Origin: an uncultured bacterium
GTDB taxonomy: Bacteria > Actinomycetota > Actinomycetes > S36-B12
NCBI GenBank assembly: GCA_903896585.1
Contig: CAITYI010000296.1
Coordinates: 1 to 9,846, forward strand
Length of the DNA stretch: 9,846 nt
Reading direction: 5' to 3'
The translations under genes and the position numbers were made by a program. Positions 1-7,359 of the stretch are shown here, piece by piece (positions within the stretch are counted from its first letter, which is position 1; each line of letters starts with the position of its first letter). Below the pieces are notes generated by a model. That model saw nothing but the letters and a program-made list of their open reading frames with translations, was not told the DNA's origin and searched no databases.

Positions 1-3
1 CAA

Positions 4-24
4 TAGTAACGCGTGGCGTTACTA
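4..24 (-). terminator. Perfect 9-bp hairpin after the CoA-binding gene
   Basis: Positions 4-12 (tagtaacgc) and 16-24 (gcgttacta) are exact reverse complements around a 3-base loop. Read on the minus strand the hairpin starts 3 bases after the TGA stop at 28-30. No run of U is visible before the window ends, so it may be a U-poor terminator, a bidirectional terminator shared with a gene to the left, or a 3'-end stabilising stem. The position directly after a stop favours a transcript-end role. Confidence 0.5.
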
Positions 25-27
25 AGG

Positions 28-441
28 TCAAATACTTGAGGTCGTCCGCCCAATGGGCCACTCGATAACCGGACATGTATCCATCACCATGGAGGCGCCT
101 GCTTGGCTAACTCGCTCGGCTGCCGCGTGATCCACCACGCCCACCTGAAACCACACGACTTTCGCGCCGGCCGCGATAGCCTGATCAGCGAATTCACCAG
201 CCCGGCTGCTGCGGACAAATACATCGACAACATCGGGTGGACCCCACACTTCCGCGGCATCGGCAATTGTTTTAAAGCCTTGTTCGCCGTGAACTATTTC
301 CGCGCGCGGGTAAATCGGCACAATCTGCTTGCCGTGTTCTTGTAGAAATTTTGAGACACCGAATGCGGCCCGCTCGGGGTTATTGCCCAGACCGACCACG
401 AACCACAGGTGGGTTCCGGCCAGAATCTCGGGGATGGTCAC
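28..441 (-). CDS. CoA-binding domain protein (YccU-like Rossmann fold)
   Basis: A 137-residue protein of the small CoA-binding family (CoA_binding_2/YccU type). Seen: a Rossmann-like opening FVVGLGNNPERAAFGV (14-29), then KFLQEHGKQIVPIYP (31-45), PPDVVDVFVRSS (68-79), AGAKVVWFQVGVV (91-103) and a terminal MDTCPVIEW (120-128), all in the order typical of the family. These are cytoplasmic proteins thought to bind CoA or a related nucleotide; no reaction is established for most. I chose the GTG at 441, which overlaps the upstream TGA as GTGA and starts right at the family's usual N-terminus. An ATG at 489 would add 16 residues inside the dehydrogenase gene and looks unlikely. The gene should be translationally coupled to the dehydrogenase. 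It is a complete family-length protein, but its role beside a sugar-nucleotide enzyme is unknown. Confidence 0.85.
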   Translation of the reverse strand: MTIPEILAGTHLWFVVGLGNNPERAAFGVSKFLQEHGKQIVPIYPRAEIVHGEQGFKTIADAAEVWGPPDVVDVFVRSSRAGEFADQAIAAGAKVVWFQVGVVDHAAAERVSQAGASMVMDTCPVIEWPIGRTTSSI

Positions 442-1754
442 GCTGCAGGTCGGCCCAGTGCTCGAATATTCCAACCGGCCGAACGCCAAACATCAATATC
501 GAGTTTGTTACGGGCATCAATAATATTGGGAGTTCGAACCACCGCAATTAACTCACGTGGATCAATCTCACGGTAATCCATCCATTCGGTTCCGTGAATA
601 ATCAGGTCAGCATCGGTGGCTGCTTTGGTGATATCGGTGGAATAGGTCAGGGTTGGGTAGACCCGCTCGGCGTTGACAGTTCCTTTGGGATCGTGGACAA
701 CAACAACCGCACCGGCATTGGCCAGCGCCACGGCAACATCTAATGACGGTGAGTCTCGGACATCGTCGCTGTCGGGTTTGAAAGTGGCACCGAAAATACA
801 AATGTTTTTACCGCGCAGCACACCCCCCAATTCATGGGCAGCGAGGTCAACCGTGTGACTCCGGCGACGAAGGTTGATTTGATCCACCTCGCGCAAAAAC
901 GTTAGAGCTTCTTCCGCACCGAGTTCACCCGCACGTGCCATAAAAGCTCGAATGTCTTTTGGCAGACACCCGCCACCAAATCCCAAACCGGCATTGAGGA
1001 ATCGGTTACCTATTCGAGTGTCGTAGCCAATTGCTTCGGCAAGTTGCACGACATCTGCTCCGGCAGCTTCACACACTTCAGCCATCGCGTTAATAAAAGA
1101 AATCTTGGTGGCGAGGAAAGAGTTCGCAGCGACTTTGACCAATTCCGCTGTCGGGAAATCGGTCACAAGAAATGGCGTACCCTTGGCAATTAGTGGTGCA
1201 TACACCTCACGCAGTGTTGCCTCCGCTGGCCCAGACCTCACTCCGATCACCAGGCGATCTGGTTCGAGGGTGTCCTGCACCGCAAAGCCTTCCCGCAAAA
1301 ACTCGGGATTCCACGCAAGGTCAACACCGGGCGCAGCGAGGGCCAGTTGCTCGGCAATTGCGGTGGCCGTGCCCACGGGAACGGTGGACTTACCCACAAC
1401 AAGATCACCAGACTTCAGGTGCGGCGCTAAAGAACTCACCGATCCGAATACCTGGGTCATGTCGGCGGCGTAGGAGCCGGACTGCTGGGGGGTGCCCACA
1501 CAGATGAAATGCACCGTGGCGAATTCCGCGGCTTCCTGGAACGAGGTGGTGAACCGCAGGCGCCCCGCTTGAATATTTCGTTGGAGAACTTCCTCGAGTT
1601 CGGGCTCATAAAACGGCACCTGGCCGTCATTGAGGAGGTCAACTTTCCCCTGCACGACATCGAGTCCGATCACATCAAAGCCCAATTCCGCCATGCAGGC
1701 GGCATGGGTAGCACCGAGATAGCCGGTTCCAATTACCGAGAGGCGAAGACTCAT
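438..1754 (-). CDS. UDP-glucose 6-dehydrogenase
   Basis: Oxidises UDP-glucose to UDP-glucuronate with 2 NAD+ in the cytoplasm, supplying uronic acid for surface polysaccharide. It belongs to the UDP-glucose/GDP-mannose dehydrogenase family (Ugd, UdgA in mycobacteria). The 438-residue length is normal. Seen: NAD-binding GTGYLG at 9-14, VGTPQ at 86-90, GKSTVPVGT at 121-129, WNPEFLREGFAV at 148-159, AELVKVAANSFLATK at 203-217, the active-site loop GFGGGCLPKD at 258-267 with the catalytic cysteine at 263, and the C-terminal UDP-binding domain with GATFKPDSDDVRDSP at 322-336. All key residues are present. The start at ATG 1754 gives MSLRLSVIGTGYLG, the usual family beginning; ATG 1772 would add six residues, and neither has a well-placed ribosome binding site. 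It is head-to-head with the glycosyltransferase operon, with about 50 bp between, and overlaps the CoA-binding gene by 4 bases. Confidence 0.95.
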   Translation of the reverse strand: MSLRLSVIGTGYLGATHAACMAELGFDVIGLDVVQGKVDLLNDGQVPFYEPELEEVLQRNIQAGRLRFTTSFQEAAEFATVHFICVGTPQQSGSYAADMTQVFGSVSSLAPHLKSGDLVVGKSTVPVGTATAIAEQLALAAPGVDLAWNPEFLREGFAVQDTLEPDRLVIGVRSGPAEATLREVYAPLIAKGTPFLVTDFPTAELVKVAANSFLATKISFINAMAEVCEAAGADVVQLAEAIGYDTRIGNRFLNAGLGFGGGCLPKDIRAFMARAGELGAEEALTFLREVDQINLRRRSHTVDLAAHELGGVLRGKNICIFGATFKPDSDDVRDSPSLDVAVALANAGAVVVVHDPKGTVNAERVYPTLTYSTDITKAATDADLIIHGTEWMDYREIDPRELIAVVRTPNIIDARNKLDIDVWRSAGWNIRALGRPAA

Positions 1755-1790
1755 GCAGTCAAGGTTAGCCATATCAGCGACCAGAAAGGC

Positions 1791-1796
1791 ACCTCC
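1791..1796 (-). promoter_or_regulatory. GGAGGT Shine-Dalgarno-like site before the UDP-glucose dehydrogenase gene
   Basis: On the minus strand GGAGGT lies 18 bases before ATG 1772 and 36 before ATG 1754, too far for either. An in-frame CTG at 1784-1782 sits six bases after it. The site may therefore be chance, or it may mark a non-standard start. Confidence 0.3.
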
Positions 1797-1807
1797 GACC
1801 CCCTAAA

Positions 1808-3430
1808 GTGCTGACCGTGAGAGGTTCATCTCGCCGATCGGGCGCAAACAATGAGCGCGAGAGCACAATCCGCGACGTGGGTCAGGGTCGGTTCAAAGTC
1901 ACGGTGGCCAACCGTGACTCCCTCCGAGCGCTGATCTCGGCCAGTGCCACCGATTCCCGGCCGGTTAACTCTCTGACCGTGGTGGTCAAGAATGCCAAAG
2001 CCCCCCGGTGGGGCTGGGTGGGTCAGCCCGGAGTCCAACCGGTGAGCGCCTCGCTGGCGTGGAATGACTCCGGATTCGAATCGGAATTGATATTCGGGCA
2101 ACCGGTCACTCTTTCGATCGCGTTGGCGGCCGTTGCCCGCATGAGTATTCCGCTGCCCACCGGATCACGGGCACCAGACATTGCCTGGGTATCTACCGCT
2201 TTGCCCAAGTCAGGATTGGCAGCTGAAACCCTGACCACATTGGTGGGCCAGGAGAGCGATCCGCATCTGCGGTTCACCGACCTTGCTATTACCGATTCAA
2301 CGGTGGTGAATGTTGGTCATGGATATCTGATTCAAGTAAATGGAAATCGTTGGCTTGGATCCGATGCCGCTCGAGATGTGTATGTCGATCCACTCGTGCA
2401 TCGACCACTGGGTCGTCGTTCGGTCACTTCAGGAGAAATCGTCAGTGCAACAGAACTGGATCTTCCCGAATATCTGGATACACCGACGGTTCGCTCTCTC
2501 AAAGATGTCGCCATGGTGCGTGGTGCGGAGTCCTTGACCGAGCAACAACGAGTCCAGTTGCGGGCAAGTGGGGTTGTTCTAACGAATACTCCGATTGATG
2601 CGAGTGAGATTGATGCAGGTGACATTGACGCTATTTCAGTTGCTGGGCGCTGCGTTGCTCTGCGTGAACACACTGCGCAACCACTGATTTACGGCTGGCC
2701 CAGTGTCACCATGATTCTGGCAACTCACCGACCTGATTTTCTGCATCGCATTGTGGAAATGCTGTCCCAGCAGACTTACCCGGTACTGGAATTGGTGGTG
2801 TTGACCCACGGATTTGATCTCGATGATCACATCGGGTCACACCTTTCGGAATTGCGGTACCCCGTGATTCATCAGGAATTGCCGTTGCATGTCAACCTGG
2901 GTGAGGTACTAGCGGTGGGCACATCTTTGGCAAGTGGTGAGTTAATCACCAAAATTGACGACGATGATTTTTATGGCCCCGAGCATGTCTGGGATCTGGT
3001 GACAGCTCGCATGTACTCCGGTGCCCAAATTGTGGGCAAGGCCCTCGACCATATTTATTTGGCCGCACAGGATCGCACCGTGTTCCGCCCAACCTACGCC
3101 GCCGAGAAGTACACCGACTTTGTCGCCGGTGGCACCATGTTGATTTCCCAGGGAGACCTGCGAAGTGTCGGTGGTTGGCGACCCGTGCCCAAATCGGTGG
3201 ATCGCGCACTCCTCGATCGGGTAGCCCAACACGGGGGATTGGTTTACCGAACACATGGGCGGGGCTATATCTATGTTCGTCATGGGGATGTCCGTCCCGG
3301 GGATGTCCGTCCTGGGGACACGCAAACCAACACTTCGGTGGTATCCGATGCGCACTTTGAAACTAAAAACCAAGGAAGTACACCGGGAATAGATCGTTCG
3401 GTGCTCGCGGATTATGGATCCTTCGCGTGA
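1808..3430 (+). CDS. Glycosyltransferase family 2 with long N-terminal extension
   Basis: A 540-residue cytoplasmic protein with no signal peptide or membrane segment. The C-terminal part is a GT-A fold glycosyltransferase of family 2. Its opening strand is PSVTMILATHRPDFL (298-312), the metal/nucleotide-sugar motif is KIDDDDFYGPEH (382-393, acidic run 384-387), followed by FVAGGTML (438-445) and SVGGW. About 297 residues precede it; they look beta-rich and I do not recognise them. They contain a degenerate IDA repeat (263-275). A second repeat, GDVRP, sits after the GT domain (493-504). Donor and acceptor cannot be read from sequence. The GTG at 1808 is the furthest in-frame start and lacks a visible ribosome binding site; GTG 1817 or GTG 1877 are alternatives. 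It is the first gene of a five-gene block and overlaps the next by GTGA (3427-3430). GT2 assignment is firm; substrate is unknown. Confidence 0.85.
   Translation: MLTVRGSSRRSGANNERESTIRDVGQGRFKVTVANRDSLRALISASATDSRPVNSLTVVVKNAKAPRWGWVGQPGVQPVSASLAWNDSGFESELIFGQPVTLSIALAAVARMSIPLPTGSRAPDIAWVSTALPKSGLAAETLTTLVGQESDPHLRFTDLAITDSTVVNVGHGYLIQVNGNRWLGSDAARDVYVDPLVHRPLGRRSVTSGEIVSATELDLPEYLDTPTVRSLKDVAMVRGAESLTEQQRVQLRASGVVLTNTPIDASEIDAGDIDAISVAGRCVALREHTAQPLIYGWPSVTMILATHRPDFLHRIVEMLSQQTYPVLELVVLTHGFDLDDHIGSHLSELRYPVIHQELPLHVNLGEVLAVGTSLASGELITKIDDDDFYGPEHVWDLVTARMYSGAQIVGKALDHIYLAAQDRTVFRPTYAAEKYTDFVAGGTMLISQGDLRSVGGWRPVPKSVDRALLDRVAQHGGLVYRTHGRGYIYVRHGDVRPGDVRPGDTQTNTSVVSDAHFETKNQGSTPGIDRSVLADYGSFA
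2594..2632 (+). repeat. Degenerate 15-bp in-frame tandem repeat, 2.6 copies
   Basis: Units attgatgcgagtgag (2594-2608) and attgatgcaggtgac (2609-2623) are followed by a partial attgacgct (2624-2632). They encode IDASE-IDAGD-IDA at residues 263-275 of the first glycosyltransferase, in the stretch joining the unknown N-terminal region to the GT domain. The copies have diverged, so the expansion is not recent. Confidence 0.75.
3284..3318 (+). repeat. 15-bp in-frame tandem repeat, 2.3 copies
   Basis: ggggatgtccgtccc (3284-3298) is followed by ggggatgtccgtcct (3299-3313), differing at one base, and by the first five bases of a third unit. They encode GDVRP-GDVRP-GD from residue 493 of the first glycosyltransferase, just after its catalytic domain. 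The period is a multiple of three, so copy changes keep the frame. Confidence 0.85.
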
Positions 3431-4407
3431 GTTCCCTCCCCAATGTGGCAATAGTGATGCCAGTTCTTAATGAAGAGAGACACATTGCCCAGGCGGTTGA
3501 TCGTCTGCTGCAACAGGATTACCAAGGACCGATCTCCATTGTGATCGCGGTGGGACCGAGCCATGATCGAACATCAGATGTGGTCGACCAACTCGTTGCC
3601 CAACACCCGAACGTTCTTCGAGTGGAGAACCCGAGTGGCCGCACCCCCACCGGACTCAATGCCGCTATTGCAGCCACACCGGCTGAAGTAATTGTCCGGG
3701 TGGATGGCCATGCACTTGTTCCCCCCGACTATGTCCGCCGCGGTGTGGAAACTTTGCACGGTAGTGGAGCAGACAATGTCGGCGGAATCATGGACGCCGA
3801 AGGAGTTACCCCCTTTCAGCAGGCGGTTGCCGCCGCCATGACTTCCAGGTTCGGGGTCGGCGGAGCCGCATTCCACGTGGGGGGTGCAGCAGGAGCGGCA
3901 CTCACCGTCTATCTCGGCTGCTTTAAAAGAAGTGCCCTGGATCGAGTTGGTGGATACGACGAAACCATGATCAGGGCCCAAGACTGGGAAATGAACTACC
4001 GAATCCGAGCCACCGGAGGACAGGTGTGGTTCACTCCAGAAATGCGAGTGAAGTATCGCCCGCGCCCAACCCCTAGTGCACTTGCCAAGCAGTACTTCGG
4101 GTACGGAACCTGGCGCAGGGAAGTTGCCCGTCGTTACCCCGACACGATCTCGGTCCGTTACCTGGCAGCACCGATCATGGTGCTCGCCGTGGTCATCGGG
4201 ATTGTTCTTGTTATTGCCGGTTTAATTGCCGGGTCATCCATGCTCAGCCTGATGGGACTCATCCCCGTAGCACTTTATGGTGCGGGTGTGTTGGTTGCCA
4301 GCGTGATCACTGGCCGCGGGTTCACAAAACTCCTGCTGCTGCTTGTGTTTCCCATCATGCATTTTTCGTGGGGAACAGGTTTTCTTCTTGGACGAGCGCG
4401 GTCATAG
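3427..4407 (+). CDS. ExoA-like glycosyltransferase family 2, membrane-anchored
   Basis: A 326-residue GT2 enzyme resembling succinoglycan-synthesis ExoA. Seen: the N-terminal strand VAIVMPVLNEERHI (7-20), NPSGRTPTGLNAAI (68-81), a metal-binding RVDGHA (91-96, Asp93/His95) as in ExoA relatives, FKRSALDRVGGYDE (166-179), the acceptor-side AQDWEMNYRIR (184-194), and QYFGYGTWR (222-230) in the place of the usual QxxRW-type motif. The C-terminus has about three hydrophobic helices, near 246-268, 272-294 and 300-321, so the catalytic domain should face the cytoplasm at the inner membrane. It would add a sugar to a lipid-linked intermediate; which sugar is not readable. The GTG start overlaps the upstream TGA by 4 bases, indicating coupled translation. 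The next gene starts 2 bases after the stop. All expected motifs are present. Confidence 0.88.
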   Translation: MSSLPNVAIVMPVLNEERHIAQAVDRLLQQDYQGPISIVIAVGPSHDRTSDVVDQLVAQHPNVLRVENPSGRTPTGLNAAIAATPAEVIVRVDGHALVPPDYVRRGVETLHGSGADNVGGIMDAEGVTPFQQAVAAAMTSRFGVGGAAFHVGGAAGAALTVYLGCFKRSALDRVGGYDETMIRAQDWEMNYRIRATGGQVWFTPEMRVKYRPRPTPSALAKQYFGYGTWRREVARRYPDTISVRYLAAPIMVLAVVIGIVLVIAGLIAGSSMLSLMGLIPVALYGAGVLVASVITGRGFTKLLLLLVFPIMHFSWGTGFLLGRARS

Positions 4408-4409
4408 CC

Positions 4410-5324
4410 ATGTCACTTTTCTCGAGAAAAAATAAGGACCGGTGGGCAATCGTCACATCTGCTCCTAAGGGTGAGGCCGGTCGCCAGTGGGGTGATTACT
4501 GGTTTGCTCAGGATCTCGCCCAGGCTTTAATTGCCGAGGGCGTGAACGCTTCGGTAGTTTCGCGTGCGGGTGCACAGTCACCTGCTCGAAATGACGACGA
4601 TGTTGTCGTGGTGTTGCGCGGACTTCGTCGAGTTGTGCCCACTAATGACACGGCGAAGTGGTTTCTCTGGGTGATTTCCCACCCGGAACTCGTGGAACCA
4701 GGTGAAGCAGATCAATACACCGCCGCATTCGCCGCGAGTGAATCGTGGAACCCCGGTGGAGATATGGGAACGTTCACGCCGTTACTGCAAGCAACAAATG
4801 TGGATCGATTCACACCCGTTGAGCTTCCGGAAAAAACTGGTGTTCTTTTCATTGGTTCCACGCGCGGTGAGTTTCGCCCGATTGTTCGCGATGCCCTCGA
4901 GCAGGGGATCCCGCTTTCGCTGTACGGAGTTGGCTGGTCAGAATTTGTTGACCCGGCACTTATTGCCGGCGAGTTCATGGACAACGCGGATCTTCCGGCC
5001 GCGTATGCGAATGCCGCATTGGTGCTCAATGATCACCACCGGGAAATGGCGGCGAGTGGTTTCCTGTCCAATCGACTTTTTGATGCAGTTGCAGCGGGTG
5101 CCCGCGTGGTCAGTGATCCAGCACTCGGTTTGCCGGAGGTATTCGGTTCCAGTGTGGTGGAGTATCAGTCACCGGAGCAATTAGCCGAAATCGTCGCACA
5201 CCCAGATGCATTTTTCCCTGACCCAAACTCGGCGGAAGCCCACGCGGATCGCGATCGAATTTGTAACGAACACAATTTTCGCGCTCGTGCCCGCTACTTA
5301 ATTGAGCAGGCCAATCGTGGTTGA
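4410..5324 (+). CDS. CgeB-like GT-B glycosyltransferase
   Basis: A 304-residue soluble protein of the CgeB/Glyco_trans_1_2 type. Seen: a short N-terminal lobe beginning RWAIVTSAPKGEAGRQWGDYW (11-31), KWFLWVISHPE (83-93), a nucleotide-lobe opening GVLFIGSTRGEFRPIV (144-159), LSLYGVGW (169-176), and the diagnostic ALVLNDHH (203-210) followed by GFLSNRLFDAVAAGARVVSD (217-236). That last block is the sugar-nucleotide binding region of this family. The catalytic acid equivalents are less obvious than in ordinary GT4 enzymes, and donor and acceptor are unknown. I chose ATG 4410, two bases after the upstream stop, because the sequence from there matches a normal cytoplasmic start; ATG 4368 would add 14 residues inside the preceding gene. 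The protein overlaps the next gene by about 8 bases. Confidence 0.82.
   Translation: MSLFSRKNKDRWAIVTSAPKGEAGRQWGDYWFAQDLAQALIAEGVNASVVSRAGAQSPARNDDDVVVVLRGLRRVVPTNDTAKWFLWVISHPELVEPGEADQYTAAFAASESWNPGGDMGTFTPLLQATNVDRFTPVELPEKTGVLFIGSTRGEFRPIVRDALEQGIPLSLYGVGWSEFVDPALIAGEFMDNADLPAAYANAALVLNDHHREMAASGFLSNRLFDAVAAGARVVSDPALGLPEVFGSSVVEYQSPEQLAEIVAHPDAFFPDPNSAEAHADRDRICNEHNFRARARYLIEQANRG
5304..5310 (+). promoter_or_regulatory. Ribosome binding site setting the GTG 5317 start
   Basis: The sequence gagcagg, six bases before GTG 5317, is a good Shine-Dalgarno match inside the end of the preceding gene. It favours GTG 5317 over the TTG at 5302, which would put this same site inside the coding region. 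Confidence 0.55.
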
Positions 5325-7359
5325 TGTTTCGGTTATTTTGATCGGGTATAACGATGCCCGCAGGTTGCCCAATGCACTGGCATCCATTCAAAATCAGTCA
5401 CTACGCTCGATCGAAATTATTGCGGTCGATGATCACTCGACTGATGACTCACTCGCAATTCTTGAGTCAGCAGCGAAGTTAGATCCCAGAATTCGGGTAG
5501 TTCAATTGACCGCTAACTCCGGAGGTTGCAGCGCCCCGCGTAACCGCGGACTTGAGCTTGCAACCGGTGAGTTTGTGATGTTCTGTGACTCAGATGACAC
5601 CCTTGATCGGCACGCATGTCGAAACTTGGTCACCGCGGCTCGGAGTATGAACGCTGATCTTGTCGTCGGCGCTGCTGAGCGCCACTTACTTGATACCGGC
5701 GAAAAAAAGATCTGGTGGCCCGAACTTCACTCGAGCACTCGCGTCATTGAACAACTTGGTGATTGCACCGATTTGCTCTACGACACAATTTCAGTAAATA
5801 AAATATATCGGCGCGAATTTTTGCGTTCACATTCAATAACTTTTCCAGAGGGATTGCTTTTCGAGGATCAACTCTTCACCCTCGAGGCCTACCTTGCCGC
5901 TAAAAGAATCGGAATCATCCCTGAAGTGGTGTATCGCTGGAATGTGGTGCGCACTGACGCTACTCAATCAATAGCCCAATCAATAACCCAATCCCGAAAG
6001 GATCTACGCAATCTGGGTGATCGCATTGAGATCAATCAACGCATGGACCAACTACTTGCTGCGTATCCGGACATTGCCATGGCTAAAAATATAAAATTCC
6101 TTCGCCACGAGGCATCGCTCTACCTGACCACCATTTTTCAAGCCGATCCACAGTCCGCGGAACAATTGGCACATGCGCTAGCCGAATACTGCCGCACTAT
6201 TTTGGTGGAGGCGTACGTTCACGTGCGTCCCGGTATTCGCATTGCGCTGTATTACCTGCTGGTGGGTGACAGCGAGAACGTGATCACAAGTCTGCGGTGG
6301 GAAAAGGGTGGAGGTGTGATCGCCACTGAACTGGAATTCACCCCGACCGGGCAGGTGTACTGGCAACCGGAACGAGGCGATGTACTGGACCGGTCAGCCC
6401 AATGGTGGCTCGATGCCACAGCACTGCAGGTACCGCTGATTCCACCCGGTCGGCGCCGGTATCTGCACACATGGATCGCAAAAGACCAAATCACCACCGT
6501 GGATCCATTCGGCGAAATCAATGAGCACACTGTTGCTGAATTGATTTTCATTGAAGAGCGCACCGGCGGATTGGTTTCGGTGCCGCTGCGGTTTGGTTCG
6601 CGAAGTGGTCACACGATTACCTGGCAACTGAATCTGAACTCACTGGCCCTCATCCAAGATCGGGGGATTAATCCCACTGAACGGGGCACCGTTGTTGTGC
6701 AGATTCAGGATGACCTGAATGGTTGGCACAATCGAAGTCCCTTAACTGACCGGCTGGGTCTGCATGCAGGTACATCACTGGACCTCAGTTCAATAGCAAG
6801 TTTCGATTGCGCTGATTCACTTGTACTGGATGCAACCGCACAAGGGCCGCTGACCTGGTCGGCATCAGGTACATCAAAAAGTCTTGGTTCGGTAGCCAGG
6901 AAACTCAGACGCAAAATTGCTCCCGGCGTTACCCAGCGACCTGCCGTATTCGATGTTGCTACTGATCGACCGGTATTCCTTTACGCACCGGCTCCACTTC
7001 CAACTATTGATACCCGGCTGACCCGCTTTGATACCCAAGCGTGGATCGATGAATTTGGTACCGATGCGTATCTGCTTATCCCACAGGAACCTTTCACACC
7101 GGCACCAGCGCGTTTCACCTACGCGTATCGCACCTATTCCCCACAACGTTTGTCTGCGGCTCATTCAGTAGCGACCTATGTCATTACGGATCAACCAGAA
7201 CTGGTGGACTCTGACCGCGCAATTGCATATCGACAGGATCTCGGCGCAGCTCGGTACCTGCTGCCAGCGCTTAACACCTCGGCACTGCAGACAACCGAAG
7301 AACTCCACGCCCGAGTCCGACACATTCTTGACCAGAACAACTCGGGTGGTAGGCCATGA
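5317..7359 (+). CDS. Large GT2 glycosyltransferase with beta-rich and TagF-like C-terminal parts
   Basis: A 680-residue protein. Residues 1 to about 230 are a family 2 GT-A domain: VSVILIGYNDARRL (4-17), IIAVDDHSTDDSL (34-46), NSGGCSAPRNRGLELATGEF (67-86), the metal-binding FCDSDD (89-94), VNKIYRREFL (160-169) and the catalytic-side FEDQLF (182-187). A helical linker follows to about 325. Residues 330-515 look beta-rich, like the Ig-like trimerisation parts of wall teichoic acid transferases TarS/TarP. The tail (550-650) has RPVFLYAPAP, AYLLIP and ATYVITD in the order of the CDP-glycerol glycerophosphotransferase (TagF) C-lobe, but the expected HP and YSS catalytic residues are missing, so it is probably not active. 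A cytoplasmic or membrane-associated role in decorating a surface glycopolymer is likely; the sugar is unknown. The stop overlaps the next start as ATGA. GT2 assignment is firm; the C-terminal reading is inference. Confidence 0.85.
   Translation: MVDVSVILIGYNDARRLPNALASIQNQSLRSIEIIAVDDHSTDDSLAILESAAKLDPRIRVVQLTANSGGCSAPRNRGLELATGEFVMFCDSDDTLDRHACRNLVTAARSMNADLVVGAAERHLLDTGEKKIWWPELHSSTRVIEQLGDCTDLLYDTISVNKIYRREFLRSHSITFPEGLLFEDQLFTLEAYLAAKRIGIIPEVVYRWNVVRTDATQSIAQSITQSRKDLRNLGDRIEINQRMDQLLAAYPDIAMAKNIKFLRHEASLYLTTIFQADPQSAEQLAHALAEYCRTILVEAYVHVRPGIRIALYYLLVGDSENVITSLRWEKGGGVIATELEFTPTGQVYWQPERGDVLDRSAQWWLDATALQVPLIPPGRRRYLHTWIAKDQITTVDPFGEINEHTVAELIFIEERTGGLVSVPLRFGSRSGHTITWQLNLNSLALIQDRGINPTERGTVVVQIQDDLNGWHNRSPLTDRLGLHAGTSLDLSSIASFDCADSLVLDATAQGPLTWSASGTSKSLGSVARKLRRKIAPGVTQRPAVFDVATDRPVFLYAPAPLPTIDTRLTRFDTQAWIDEFGTDAYLLIPQEPFTPAPARFTYAYRTYSPQRLSAAHSVATYVITDQPELVDSDRAIAYRQDLGAARYLLPALNTSALQTTEELHARVRHILDQNNSGGRP
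5963..5993 (+). repeat. 12-bp in-frame tandem repeat, 2.6 copies
   Basis: ctcaatcaatag (5963-5974), cccaatcaataa (5975-5986) and the partial cccaatc (5987-5993). They encode the T/A-Q-S-I pattern at residues 216-226 of the large GT2 protein, at the junction between the GT domain and the helical linker. The period is a multiple of three. Confidence 0.75.
7345..7353 (+). promoter_or_regulatory. Ribosome binding site for the GT4 gene
   Basis: ggtggtagg lies just before ATG 7356, inside the end of the preceding gene. Together with the ATGA stop-start overlap it supports coupled translation. Confidence 0.45.

Noticed and set aside
1105..1473. Plus-strand ORF of 122 codons
   Set aside because: It lies opposite the conserved core of UDP-glucose dehydrogenase, and its composition is that of a reverse-frame shadow.
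2942..3451. Minus-strand ORF of 169 codons
   Set aside because: It is antisense to the catalytic part of the first GT2 gene, and its translation has no domain character.
5302..5316. TTG 5302 as the start of the large GT2 protein
   Set aside because: GTG 5317 has a well-spaced ribosome binding site and begins directly before the first beta strand of the GT domain.
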